64,000 bases of DNA, from contig NZ_JBFTEH010000014.1 in NCBI RefSeq assembly GCF_041027365.1, positions 36,094 through 100,093 on the forward strand, written 5' to 3'. The notes below the pieces were generated by a model that did no database searches, was not told the DNA's origin, and was given only the letters and a program-made list of their open reading frames with translations. The stretch's first letter is position 1; every line of letters starts with the position of its first letter. Below, one piece after another: positions 46,936-56,046 of this stretch. The translations under genes and the position numbers were made by a program. This DNA is from VKMB-3413 sp041027365. GTDB taxonomy: Bacteria; Pseudomonadota; Alphaproteobacteria; Rhizobiales; Rhizobiaceae.

Positions 46936-48753
46936 TTGCCCGAAACGACAGCGGTCGACCGGACCGCCGAGAAACGGCGCCGCAATCTGAAACCCCTCGC
47001 CCGCCTCAATCCCTATCTCTGGCGCTACAAGGGCCTCGCGGCCGGGGCGGTGGTCTTTCTGACGCTCGCCGCGGTCACCACGCTGTCGCTGCCGCTCGCC
47101 GTGCGCCGGGTCATCGACCAGGGCTTCGTCGCCGGGCAGCACGGCCTGATCGACGCCTATTTCGCAACCCTGATGGGCCTCGCCGCCCTGCTCGCGATCG
47201 CCAGCGCCGGGCGCTACTACTTCGTCGTGACGCTGGGCGAACGCGTCGTCGCCGATCTGCGCAAGGACGTCTTCACCCATGTCAGCCGATTGTCGCCGGC
47301 CTTCTTCGACAAGGCCATGTCCGGCGAGATCGTCTCGCGGCTGACGGCCGATGCGACGCAGATCAAGTCGGCGGTCGGCTCGACCGCCTCGGTGGCGCTG
47401 CGCAACGCCATCATGTTCTTCGGCGCCGTCGTCATGATGGCGATCACCAGCCCCAGCCTGTCGCTGATCGTCATCGCCGCGATCCCGCTGATCGTCCTGC
47501 CGCTGGTCGCCTTCGGCCGCTCCGTGCGGCGGCGCTCGCGCCAGGCGCAGGACACGCTCGCCGACGCCACCGCCTATGCCTCCGAGGCGATCGGCGCGAT
47601 GCGTACGGTCCAGGCCTTCACCTTCGAGCGCGGCGTCACCCGCCGCTTCTCCCGCGCCGTCGACATCGCCTTCGAGGCCGCCCGCGCCTCGATCAAGGCC
47701 CGCGCGGTGCTGACCGCCATCGCCATCTTCCTGATCTTCGCCTCCATCGTCGCGGTCCTGTGGATCGGGTCGCAGCGCGTCGCCTCCGGCGCGATGAGCG
47801 GCGGAACGCTGTCGCAGTTCCTGCTCTACGCCGTCTTCGCCGCCGCCGCCCTCGGTCAGCTCTCCGAAGTCTGGGGCGATCTTGCCATCGCCGCCGGCGC
47901 CGCCGAGCGGCTGACCGAACTGCTGGCGGAGAAGCCGGCGATCGCCGACCGGGAGCACCCGGTCGCTCTGCCCGCTCCGGCGCAGGGCGCCGTCGGCTTC
48001 GAGAAGGTCAGCTTCGCCTATCCCTCGCGGCCGGACGTCTCGGCCGTGCACGAATTGTCCTTCACCGTTCGCCCGGGCGAGACGGTGGCGATCGTCGGCC
48101 CGTCCGGCGCCGGCAAGTCGACGCTCTTCGCGCTGTTGGAGCGCTTCTACGACCCCGACGCCGGCCGGGTGACGGTCGACGGCGTCGACATTCGCGACGC
48201 CGGCATCGAGGCGGTGCGCCGCCGCATCGCGCTGGTGCCGCAGGACGTCACCATCTTCGCCGCGAGCGCTGCCGAGAACATCGCCTTCGGCGACCCCGAC
48301 GCCTCGCGCGACCGGATCGAGGCGGCGGCGCGCGCGGCCCTCGCCGACGGCTTCGTGCGGGCGATGGACAAGGGCTACGAGACGGTCGTCGGCGAGCGCG
48401 GCATCACCATGTCAGGCGGCCAGCGCCAGCGCATCGCGATCGCCCGTGCGATCCTGCGCGACGCGCCGATCCTGCTCCTCGACGAGGCGACCTCGGCGCT
48501 CGACGCCGAAAGCGAGACGGCGGTGCAGAAGGCGCTCGACCGGCTGATGGAGGGCCGCACGACGCTGGTCATCGCGCACCGCCTGGCGACCGTGCTGAAG
48601 GCCGACCGCATCCTCGTCATGGACGGCGGCCGCATCGTCGAGGAAGGCACGCACCAGGCGCTGATCGCCAAGGGCGGCCTCTACGCCCGCCTCGCCCGGC
48701 TGCAGTTCGACGCAGGCCGCACTGACGAGCTGCTGGCGGGCGCGGCGGAGTAG
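46936..48753 (+). CDS. MsbA-like ABC exporter (fused membrane and ATPase domains)
   Basis: This 605-residue type I exporter has six helices in the first 330 residues, then an ATPase with Walker A GPSGAGKST, Q-loop VPQDVTIF, signature MSGGQRQRIAIARAI, Walker B ILLLDEATSALD and H-loop AHRLATV. A TTG start at 46936 with CGGAGG six bases upstream fits best; an ATG at 46819 adds 39 residues of unlikely composition. It may move lipid, peptide or drug; not determined. The gene is divergent from rpmE. Confidence 0.9.
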   Translation: MPETTAVDRTAEKRRRNLKPLARLNPYLWRYKGLAAGAVVFLTLAAVTTLSLPLAVRRVIDQGFVAGQHGLIDAYFATLMGLAALLAIASAGRYYFVVTLGERVVADLRKDVFTHVSRLSPAFFDKAMSGEIVSRLTADATQIKSAVGSTASVALRNAIMFFGAVVMMAITSPSLSLIVIAAIPLIVLPLVAFGRSVRRRSRQAQDTLADATAYASEAIGAMRTVQAFTFERGVTRRFSRAVDIAFEAARASIKARAVLTAIAIFLIFASIVAVLWIGSQRVASGAMSGGTLSQFLLYAVFAAAALGQLSEVWGDLAIAAGAAERLTELLAEKPAIADREHPVALPAPAQGAVGFEKVSFAYPSRPDVSAVHELSFTVRPGETVAIVGPSGAGKSTLFALLERFYDPDAGRVTVDGVDIRDAGIEAVRRRIALVPQDVTIFAASAAENIAFGDPDASRDRIEAAARAALADGFVRAMDKGYETVVGERGITMSGGQRQRIAIARAILRDAPILLLDEATSALDAESETAVQKALDRLMEGRTTLVIAHRLATVLKADRILVMDGGRIVEEGTHQALIAKGGLYARLARLQFDAGRTDELLAGAAE

Positions 48754-48787
48754 GCCGCGCCCTCTTCAGACGACGAAGCGGCCGCCG

Positions 48788-49132
48788 CTACTTGACCGGT
48801 GGCAAGGTCGCTTCCACGGTGATTGCCGAGAACCAGGCGGCCAGATTGTCGATATCGCCATCGCTGAGGCTCTGGGCGATCAGCGACATCTGTTCGTGCT
48901 GGCGCTTGCCGGATTTGAACGCCTTCAGCTGCGCAGCGAGATAGTAGGCGCTGTCGCCGGCGAGATTCGGTGCGTCCGGCACGACGGCAAGGCCCTTCGG
49001 ACCGTGGCAGGTGGCGCACATCGCCGCTCGGGCCTTGCCGGCGGCGAGATCGGCGGCACCGGCCGGAAACGGCGCGAGAGCGGGGATGGCCGCCAGAGCG
49101 AGCGCGGCCGGGATCATGCAGCTTGTGATCAT
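48788..49132 (-). CDS. Small periplasmic cytochrome c (class I, c553-like)
   Basis: This 114-residue protein has a signal peptide (IPAALALAAIPALAPFPAGAA), heme motif CATCH near residue 38, PNLAGDSAYYLAAQLKAFKSG, and the axial Met in HEQMSLIAQSLSD. It lies 148 bases downstream of the PQQ-type sugar dehydrogenase on the same strand, so it is a probable electron acceptor for it (inference). Confidence 0.9.
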   Translation of the reverse strand: MITSCMIPAALALAAIPALAPFPAGAADLAAGKARAAMCATCHGPKGLAVVPDAPNLAGDSAYYLAAQLKAFKSGKRQHEQMSLIAQSLSDGDIDNLAAWFSAITVEATLPPVK

Positions 49133-49280
49133 GGTCCAATGTTCCGGATGACAAGGGCGACAGCACCGCCGGCCCGACAGACGCGCCGCGATAGGTCGGG
49201 ATCGCCTGCCGTTTCGCGATGCGGTGGACGGCGAAGCGGAGGTGCCGGGAGGCGCAGGACGCACCTCCCGACCTTCCAGC

Positions 49281-50534
49281 CTACTTCTCGTAGGAGATGC
49301 GGTAGAGCGCGCCGGCGAGATCGTCCGAGACGAGCAGCGAGCCGTCCTTCATCATTTCCACGTCGACCGGGCGGCCGATATATTCGCCGCTTGCCGTCAG
49401 CCAGCCCTTGGCGAAAACCTCCGGCTCGCCTGCGGTGCCGTCTTCCTTCACCGGGGTGAACATCACCTGCGCCCCGGTCGGTTGCGTCCGGTTCCAGGAG
49501 CCGTGCTGGGCGGAGAAGATGCCGCCGCGATACTTCGCGGGGAACATCGTGCCGGTGTAGAAGTCCATGCCGAGGTCGGCGGCGTGAGCAGTCATCGTCA
49601 CCTGCGGCATGATGGTGCCGGCCGGCGGTTCGGAGTCCTTGTATTCGTTCGTGCGAACGTCTCCGCCGCCGTACCAGGGGAAGCCGAAGTTCTCCCCGGC
49701 CTTGGTGGCACGGTTGATCTCGCCCGGCGGGATGTCGTCGCCCATCCCGTCGACCTGGTTGTCCGTGAACCACAGATCGCCGTTCGCCGGGTTGAACTGC
49801 ATGCCGACGGAATTGCGGACGCCGGTGGCGAAGACCTCGCGGCCGGTGCCGTCGCGGTTCATCCGGATGATCCCGCCCATTCCGACCTTGCCGTAGAGGT
49901 CGAGCTTCTCCGGCGGCGGCACGTTGAAGGGCTGGCCCAGCGTGATGTAGAGCTTGTCGTCCGGGCCGACCCGACAGACCCGCGCGGTGTGGTTGAAGCT
50001 CTCCTCCGACGGCGGGATCAGCTTGCCCTGGTCGACCACCACGCTGACCGCGACGTCCGGGCTCTCATAGAAGAACTCCGCCGCCGGCAGCGCCAGGACA
50101 CGGTTCTGTTCAGCGATGAACAGGAAGCCGTCCTTAGAGAAGCAGACGCCGTTCGGGACGGTGAAGGAAATCGACGGCGCGAACTGCTTCACCTCGTCGG
50201 CGACGCGGTTCTTGTCGCGATCGGTGACGACCCAGACGTTCTGCTTGCGGGTCCCGACGAAGGTCGCGACACCCTGCGGGCCGATGGCGATGTGGCGCGC
50301 ATCGGGCACGACCGCATAGAGCGCGATCTTGAAGCCGTCCGGCAGCTTGATCTTCTCGAGGTTCTTTCGAAGCTGGTCGGCATATTCTCCGGTCTGGTCG
50401 ACGGTCTTGAAGTCCATCGACGTGCCGGTCTTCTTGAAGCCTTCCAGCTTCTTCATGTTGTCGCTCTGCGCAAAGGCAGGCGACGCCGCCAACAGGCTGA
50501 GCACGGCAACCGTGCCGAGCAGCACCTTTTTCAT
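49281..50534 (-). CDS. PQQ-dependent sugar dehydrogenase (sorbosone dehydrogenase-like)
   Basis: This 417-residue periplasmic protein has a signal peptide (VLLGTVAVLSLLAASPAFAQ) and a six-bladed propeller with repeated blades. Segments such as DRDKNRVADEV, PNGVCFSKDGFLFIAEQNRV, GVRNSVGMQFNPANGDLWFTDN and FYTGTMFPAKYRGGIFSAQHGSWNR, plus the end SLLVSDDLAGALYRISY, are typical of the soluble glucose/sorbosone dehydrogenase family. GGAGG precedes ATG 50534. PQQ use is assumed from the family; no pqq genes are in the window. Confidence 0.88.
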   Translation of the reverse strand: MKKVLLGTVAVLSLLAASPAFAQSDNMKKLEGFKKTGTSMDFKTVDQTGEYADQLRKNLEKIKLPDGFKIALYAVVPDARHIAIGPQGVATFVGTRKQNVWVVTDRDKNRVADEVKQFAPSISFTVPNGVCFSKDGFLFIAEQNRVLALPAAEFFYESPDVAVSVVVDQGKLIPPSEESFNHTARVCRVGPDDKLYITLGQPFNVPPPEKLDLYGKVGMGGIIRMNRDGTGREVFATGVRNSVGMQFNPANGDLWFTDNQVDGMGDDIPPGEINRATKAGENFGFPWYGGGDVRTNEYKDSEPPAGTIMPQVTMTAHAADLGMDFYTGTMFPAKYRGGIFSAQHGSWNRTQPTGAQVMFTPVKEDGTAGEPEVFAKGWLTASGEYIGRPVDVEMMKDGSLLVSDDLAGALYRISYEK

Positions 50535-50738
50535 CTTTCCTCCCTGCCGCGAACATTGCACGGCTTGCCAAAAGAGCTTGTTGCCCTTGCGGAAGAAATG
50601 CTGGCACAGGCAAGACCGGGCCGTCAATCGCGGCAGAAGTGTCCTCCAGGATGCAGCCGGTCGGGCAGCGACGGATCGGCAACGGCGGATGCCGGAGCGG
50701 CGGCCGTCCTGCCGCCGCTCCGGCGAACCCCGGCAGCG

Positions 50739-51106
50739 TCACGCTTCGGTGCGGGCGAAGACGCGGATGCGGTGCCCGTCCGGGGAGCGCGCCGTCGCCG
50801 TGTAGCCGAAGTCCATCTGGGTGGGCGCCTGCAGCACGGTGGCCCCGAGCTGCGGCAGTCGCTCCGCGAAGGCGTCGACGGCGGGTCGGTCGCCGAGGCG
50901 GAGCGCGAATTCCGAACCGCCGATGCCGGCATCGGCCGCAGGTTCGACGCCGGCGCGCTTCCACAGGCCGAACATCACGCCGTCCAGCGCGAAAAGGGCG
51001 AAGGTCGGCGAAAGCTCCATCGGCTCGCGCCGGAAGAGTGGCCCGTAGAAGCGCGCGGACGCTTCCGGATCGGCGACATAGAGGAGATGTAGGGTGTTGC
51101 GGTCAT
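50739..51106 (-). pseudogene. VOC (glyoxalase-like) protein with an apparent 5' frameshift
   Basis: The C-terminal 93 residues form an open frame from an internal Met at 51020 (FGYTATARSPDGHRIRVFA is a normal VOC end). Upstream of that Met the same frame continues back as NTLHLLYVADPEASARFYG, the typical VOC N-terminus, but has no start codon. A good start (ATG 51106 with GGGAG six bases upstream) is in a different frame. A one-base indel between about 51085 and 51106 would join them into a protein of about 121 residues. It may be a true mutation or a sequence error. It follows a WYL regulator, a common pairing. Confidence 0.55.
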
Positions 51107-51174
51107 GATCGGCTCCCGTTCTGGTGACGGGAGACGCTGTAGCGCGCGGCAGTGTCAGCCTGTGGCAGCAGCCG

Positions 51175-51879
51175 TCAGCCGCTGATCTCCGGCTCCCGAC
51201 GGCCGCGCGAGTCCGCCTCGCGCTTCAGCCGCCATTCGGCCAAAAGGATCCGGTGCCGCCGCCCCATGCGCAGGCCGGTGGGGCTCGCAGCCGCGATCCG
51301 GTCGAGCCGGAAATGCCGGAAGTCGCCGCGCATCTCGCACCAGGCGGCCAGCATCTCCGCCGCGTCGAAGAAGCCGACGGCGAGCGGCCAGACCCGGCGG
51401 GCGGTCTCCTGTCCCTCCCGGTCGCGATAGCGGATGTCGAGCGACTGCTCGCCTCGAATCGCCTCCCGGATCGGCTTCAGGCAGAGGGGCTCGGCGCCCG
51501 TCCGCGGCCCCGCCAGCAACTGGACCTCGGCGGCGCTCCGCCCTGCCGGAAGCACGGCCTCGATCTTGGCGAGCGCGCTCTCGGCCTTGGCGCCGAGCAG
51601 CTCGGGCAGCCGCCGCCCGACGAAACGCAGGCCGAGCACGAGCGCGTCGACCTCGTCGCCGTCGAACATCAATGGCGGCAGGGTGTGCCCCGGCCGAAGG
51701 ACGTAGCCGAGGCCCGCCTCGCCTTCGATCGGCACGCCGTCCGCCTGAAGCGTGGCGATGTCGCGGTAGAGCGTGCGCAGGCTGATACCGAGTTCGTTCG
51801 CCAGATCCGCCCCGCGCACCGGACGACGGTGGCGGCGCAGCACCTCGATCAGATCCAGAAGACGCGCGGCACGGGACAT
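51175..51879 (-). CDS. YafY-type HTH and WYL domain transcriptional regulator
   Basis: This 234-residue regulator has an HTH_11 domain (RGADLANELGISLRTLYRDI, about residues 22-41), then GEAGLGYVLRPGHTLPPLMF, and a WYL domain with LDIRYRDREGQETARRVWPLAV and YWxxAW-type AAWCEMRGDFRHFRLDRI. Family members sense ligands or nucleotides through WYL. It probably controls itself and the VOC gene 69 bases downstream. Confidence 0.88.
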   Translation of the reverse strand: MSRAARLLDLIEVLRRHRRPVRGADLANELGISLRTLYRDIATLQADGVPIEGEAGLGYVLRPGHTLPPLMFDGDEVDALVLGLRFVGRRLPELLGAKAESALAKIEAVLPAGRSAAEVQLLAGPRTGAEPLCLKPIREAIRGEQSLDIRYRDREGQETARRVWPLAVGFFDAAEMLAAWCEMRGDFRHFRLDRIAAASPTGLRMGRRHRILLAEWRLKREADSRGRREPEISG

Positions 51880-52013
51880 GAGCGGGACTCATACCACCGG
51901 CCGAGACGGACGACGACTCCGACGGCTGCACGGAATCGGCGAGGAGAACAGCCGGCAGGCGCCCTGCCGGACTTGCGGCAGAGGGGCGCCGGCCGCGGCC
52001 GGTATGCGTTGGC

Positions 52014-52697
52014 TCAATAACCGAAGCGGTTGGGACGTTCGTCGCTGCGCTGGCAGAAGAAGACCAGAAGGACGAGGGCACCGACCAGCGGAATGAAGAC
52101 GAGCAGGTAGTACCAGCCGGATCGGCCGGTGTCGTGAAGCCGCCGGACCGCGATTGACAGCGAAGGGATCAGCGCGGCAAGGGAGTAGAGATCGCCGACG
52201 AACAGGCCGGTCCGTGGCGCGAGAAGCTGCTCGGCGAAGCCGATGGCAAAGGCCAGCAGGACGATGCCGAGCTCTGCGTACCAGAATTCCGACCGGCTCG
52301 CCCGCCCGCGAAAGTCGGCGTATTTTTTCCAGAATCGCGAAAACGCCTGTCCGAGGCTGGCGCCGGGGAGCGAGGCCTCCAGCCGTTCCTGCGGCGCGGC
52401 AAAGGGGCTGCGCGCGGGATCGCCGGTGGGCGACCAGCGCAAAGCGCCGGCGGCGGCTCCTGTGCCGCGCTCCGAACTGGCGTCGGGACGGAGTTCGCTG
52501 AAGGCCGGCGGCCCGGGAGTTCGCGGAAACAGCCGCGCGAGCTCGGTCTCGGACGCGAACTGCCAGTCCGCCATGCCATCGCGCCAGACATAGCTGTCCG
52601 CCTCAAGAAGTCCGGCCCGCGCGAGGCTCGCAAGCACGTCTTCCTCATAAGGGCCCGCCTGCTGGCCCGCATCCACGACATACCAAAGGCTCGACAC
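52014..52697 (-). CDS. Membrane protein with GYF_2 and DUF805 domains
   Basis: This 227-residue protein has an N-terminal GYF_2 domain (WYVVDAGQQAGPYEEDVLASL, YVWRDGMADWQF), a Pro/Ser-rich linker, and a C-terminal DUF805 domain with FRGRASRSEFWYAEL, several helices and AVRRLHDTGRSGWYYLL. GGAGGGGAT directly precedes the GTG at 52697; this start is preferred over a longer frame to 52787. Function unknown. Confidence 0.78.
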   Translation of the reverse strand: MSSLWYVVDAGQQAGPYEEDVLASLARAGLLEADSYVWRDGMADWQFASETELARLFPRTPGPPAFSELRPDASSERGTGAAAGALRWSPTGDPARSPFAAPQERLEASLPGASLGQAFSRFWKKYADFRGRASRSEFWYAELGIVLLAFAIGFAEQLLAPRTGLFVGDLYSLAALIPSLSIAVRRLHDTGRSGWYYLLVFIPLVGALVLLVFFCQRSDERPNRFGY

Positions 52698-52869
52698 ATC
52701 CCCTCCGCGACGTCGCGGCAGCCACGCTGCTGCCCCGGCCGATCGTCTTTCCCCGCCGCAGGGTACAATATGCAGTTGCACACGCAAGCAGGGAAAGGCC
52801 GGGGAAGACCAGCAGGGCTCGCAAAGGGAGCTGACCAGGAGCTTTAGCGCCGACGGCAGCCGGATCCGC

Positions 52870-53898
52870 CTACCGTTCGGTCAGCTTGAACTCGATGCGG
52901 CGGTTCTTGGCGCGGGCCTCGGGCGTGTCGCCCTCCTCCAGCGGCTGGTACTGGCCGAAGCCGGTCGCGGCCAGCCGCTCCGGCGGCACGCCCTGGCTGA
53001 TCAGGAAGCGCACGACGGCGTCGGCGCGGGCGGTGGCGAGTTCCCAGTTGTCCTTGAAGCGGCTGCCGGAGACCGGAACGTTGTCGGTATGGCCGTCGAC
53101 GCGGATGATCCAGTTGATGTCGGAGGGGATCTCGCGCACGAGTTCCTTGATGGCGTCTGCGAGCTTGGCCATCTCCTCCTGGCCGGCCGGCTGCAGATCG
53201 GCCGAGCCCGAGGCGAACAGCACCTCCGACTGGAAGACGAAGCGGTCGCCGACGACGCGGATGTTCTGCCGGTCGGCGAGGATCTCGCGCAGCCGGCCGA
53301 AGAAGTCCGAGCGATAGCGGCTGAGTTCCTGCACGCGCTGCGCCAGGGCGATGTTCAGCCGCTTGCCGAGATCGGCGATCTTGGTCTGGCTCTCCTTGTC
53401 GCGGGACTCCGACGCCCCCAGCGCGCTCTCCAAGGCGGCGATCTGCTGGCGCAGCGCCGAGAGCTGCTGGTTGAGCAGCTCGACCTGCGACTGCGCGCGC
53501 TGCGAGACCTGCTGCTGCGCGTCGAGCGCGCCCTTCAGGTCGGCGACCTGGGCGTTGGCGGCGGCGGCCGAGCCCGAGCCGGTGTCCAGCGCCTTCTGCA
53601 GCCGCGAGCGCTCGTCCTCGGCCGCCGACAGCGACGCCCGCAGCGTGGCGATCTGGTCCTGGTAGTCCTGGCTCGACGAGCGCTCCAGCGCCAGCATCTG
53701 GGTCAGCTCGTTGATCTGGCTGTTCAGCCGGTCGAGCACCGCGTCCTTGCCGGAGATCTCGCGGGTGAGGAGAAACTGCGCCAGCACGAAGACCGACAGC
53801 AGGAACATGATGGCGAGCAGCAGCGTCGACAGCGCGTCGACGAAACCCGGCCAGTAGTCGATCGTGCGTTCGCTGCGGCGGTTTCTCGACAGCGCCAT
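52870..53898 (-). CDS. OmpA/MotB-like peptidoglycan-binding membrane protein
   Basis: This 342-residue protein has a single N-terminal helix (STLLLAIMFLLSVFVLAQFLL), a coiled coil of about 150 residues, and a C-terminal OmpA domain with VDGHTDNVPVSG and ATARADAVVRFLISQGV. It is encoded four bases after the MotA/ExbB-like gene. The arrangement is like stator or Tol pairs, here with an unusual long coiled-coil spacer; the role (envelope tether or energiser) is inferred. Confidence 0.87.
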   Translation of the reverse strand: MALSRNRRSERTIDYWPGFVDALSTLLLAIMFLLSVFVLAQFLLTREISGKDAVLDRLNSQINELTQMLALERSSSQDYQDQIATLRASLSAAEDERSRLQKALDTGSGSAAAANAQVADLKGALDAQQQVSQRAQSQVELLNQQLSALRQQIAALESALGASESRDKESQTKIADLGKRLNIALAQRVQELSRYRSDFFGRLREILADRQNIRVVGDRFVFQSEVLFASGSADLQPAGQEEMAKLADAIKELVREIPSDINWIIRVDGHTDNVPVSGSRFKDNWELATARADAVVRFLISQGVPPERLAATGFGQYQPLEEGDTPEARAKNRRIEFKLTER

Positions 53899-53902
53899 CG
53901 CC

Positions 53903-54958
53903 TCACTCGTCCTTCGCGGTCTTGCCGATCTGCCCCGCGAGGCGGTCGAGCACGAGGCGCATCTCGCGCTGCTCGCCGGCCTGCGCCTCGACGAAGTCGC
54001 GCAGGAGCTGCTGCTCCCCGCGCATGTGCTGGACGAGGCCCTGGATGCTTTCGGCCAAATTCGCCATCGCGGCGCTGGTGCGCGGGCTCGCCGACTGGTC
54101 CTGGATCAGCTTGTTCAGCCGTTCGGAGAGAAGCCGCAGCTCGTCCGCGCCGTCCGTGCCGGCCACCGCCGCCCCCGGCGGCAGCACCATGTCCGAGCCG
54201 ACATCGGTGATCGAGGAGAGCCAGTTCTCGAGCTCGGTGTAGAAGCGGTTCTGCGCCCGGCCGATCTGCAGGTCGAGAAAACCGAGGACCAGCGACCCGG
54301 ACAGGCCGAAGAGCGATGAGGAGAAGGCCGTGCCCATGCCGGAGAGCGGCGCGGAAAGACCTGCCTTCAATGCGTCGAGGATGCTCGCGGTGTCGCCGCC
54401 GCCGGGGTCGAGCCCCTGGATCGTCGCGCCAATCGAGCCGATGGTGCGAAGCAAGCCCCAGAACGTGCCGAGCAGACCGAGAAAGACCAGGAGGCCGATG
54501 AGATAGCGGGCGATGTCGCGCGTCTCGTCGAGCCGCGTTGCGATCGAATCGAGGATCGAGCGCATCGACGTCGTCGACAGCGAGATCGACCGCCGCCGAC
54601 CGATCAGCGCCCGCATCGGCGCGAGCAGGACGGGATCGCGCAGCGTCTCGAAGTCCGATGCGCCGTCGCGATAGGCGTTGACCCAGCGCACCTCGCGCGA
54701 CAGGCGCAGCACCTGCAGGAGCGCGAGGAAGATGCCGACGGCGAGGACGCCGATGATCAGGCCGTTGAGGCCGGGATTGGTCGAGAAGGCGGTCGAGATC
54801 TGGCGGCCGAGAATGGCGGCGACGAAGCCTGCCAGCGCCAGAAAGACCAGCATAGACCACAAGAAGACGAGCGGCGACGACAGCCGCGTCGGATCGTAGT
54901 CATCCGGCCTTCCCGTCTTGTCTTTCGGCGCGTTGAAGACCTGCATCGCGACTTTCAC
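53903..54958 (-). CDS. MotA/TolQ/ExbB proton-channel-like membrane protein
   Basis: This 351-residue protein has helices at about 30-52, 66-84, 150-172 and 200-226. The MotA/TolQ/ExbB region contains LLGTFWGLLRTIGSIGATIQG and LSGMGTAFSSSLFGLSGSLVLGFLDL. The C-terminal 100 residues are helical and charged. It pairs with the OmpA-like gene downstream. The GTG at 54958 or ATG at 54946 may be the start. There is no TolR/ExbD gene beside it, so the OmpA protein's single helix likely completes the channel (inference). Confidence 0.85.
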   Translation of the reverse strand: MKVAMQVFNAPKDKTGRPDDYDPTRLSSPLVFLWSMLVFLALAGFVAAILGRQISTAFSTNPGLNGLIIGVLAVGIFLALLQVLRLSREVRWVNAYRDGASDFETLRDPVLLAPMRALIGRRRSISLSTTSMRSILDSIATRLDETRDIARYLIGLLVFLGLLGTFWGLLRTIGSIGATIQGLDPGGGDTASILDALKAGLSAPLSGMGTAFSSSLFGLSGSLVLGFLDLQIGRAQNRFYTELENWLSSITDVGSDMVLPPGAAVAGTDGADELRLLSERLNKLIQDQSASPRTSAAMANLAESIQGLVQHMRGEQQLLRDFVEAQAGEQREMRLVLDRLAGQIGKTAKDE

Positions 54959-55156
54959 TCAATTCTTCGCCCGTTGCAGGGCGACCGACGCCATCTCTTT
55001 CTGCGGGCCGAGCCGCGGCTCGTCCTCTCCTCGGCTACATCCGCAGGCAGCGCAAGAGTGCGCAGCCTTAATTGTGGGAAACAATAGGCAAGAATCGTAA
55101 GCATTGGAACGGCATCGCCCGTTCGCGGCGCGCCGAACGAGACCCTCCGGCGGGGA

Positions 55157-55999
55157 TCAGTCCGCCGCCGGCGTCTCCGCTGCCGGTGCGCTCGCACGCC
55201 GACGCTGGGCGCGCGCCTTCTTCAGCTGGTCGACCAGCGCCTTGTGCATGAACTCGTTGCCGCAGGCGATGTCGCCGCGCATGTGGTCGAACTTCTCGCC
55301 GGTCAGGCCGGAGAGGAAGCCGCCGGCCTCGCGCACCAGCACCGCTCCCGCGGCGACGTCCCAGGGCTGCAGCGCCTCTTCCCAGAAGCCGTCGAGCCGG
55401 CCCGCCGCGACATAGGCGAGGTCGAGCGCGGCGGCACCCATGCGGCGCACGCCCGAGGTCTCGCCCATGATCTGGCGCAGCTCGTAGAGGAAGCCGGCAT
55501 GGTCGCCGCGGCCGAGGAAGGGGATGCCCGTGCCGAACAGCGCCTCGGGCAGCGTCTTTCTCGCGGCGACGCGGATGCGCCGGTCGTTCAGGAAGGCGCC
55601 GCCGCCCTTCTCGGCCGTGTAGAGCTCGTCCATCGCCGGGTTGAGGATGACGCCGGCGACGAGCTGGCCGTCCCGCTCAAGCGCGATCGACACCGCGAAC
55701 ATCGGGATGCCGTGCAGGAAATTGGTGGTGCCGTCGAGCGGGTCGACGATCCAGCGATGCTGCGGATCGCGGCCCTCGACCGTGCCGCGCTCTTCCATCA
55801 CGAAGCCCCAGTCGGGGCGAACCCGCGACAGCTCCTGGAAGACGATCTCCTCGGCGCGGCGGTCGGCGTTGGAGACGAAGTCGGCCGGCCCCTTCATCGA
55901 GACCTGGAGGTTCTGCACCTCGCCGAAATCGCGGATCAGCGAGCGGCCGGCCTTCATGGCGGCCTGCGTCATGACATTGAGAAGCGCCGAACGGGCCAT
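55157..55999 (-). CDS. suhB: Inositol-1-monophosphatase family protein (SuhB)
   Basis: This 280-residue Mg-dependent phosphatase has FVSNADRRAEE, EERGTVEGR, metal-site motif WIVDPLDGTTNFLHG and the C-terminal PWDVAAGAVLVREAGG. Related proteins also bind RNA polymerase or rRNA antitermination complexes. A basic, Ala-rich tail of about 25 residues follows. It precedes nothing on its strand for 198 bases. Confidence 0.94.
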   Translation of the reverse strand: MARSALLNVMTQAAMKAGRSLIRDFGEVQNLQVSMKGPADFVSNADRRAEEIVFQELSRVRPDWGFVMEERGTVEGRDPQHRWIVDPLDGTTNFLHGIPMFAVSIALERDGQLVAGVILNPAMDELYTAEKGGGAFLNDRRIRVAARKTLPEALFGTGIPFLGRGDHAGFLYELRQIMGETSGVRRMGAAALDLAYVAAGRLDGFWEEALQPWDVAAGAVLVREAGGFLSGLTGEKFDHMRGDIACGNEFMHKALVDQLKKARAQRRRASAPAAETPAAD

Positions 56000-56046
56000 C
56001 GGATTCTTTCTTTAGTCTCGAATGGGAAGGACCACGAGCGAGCCGC

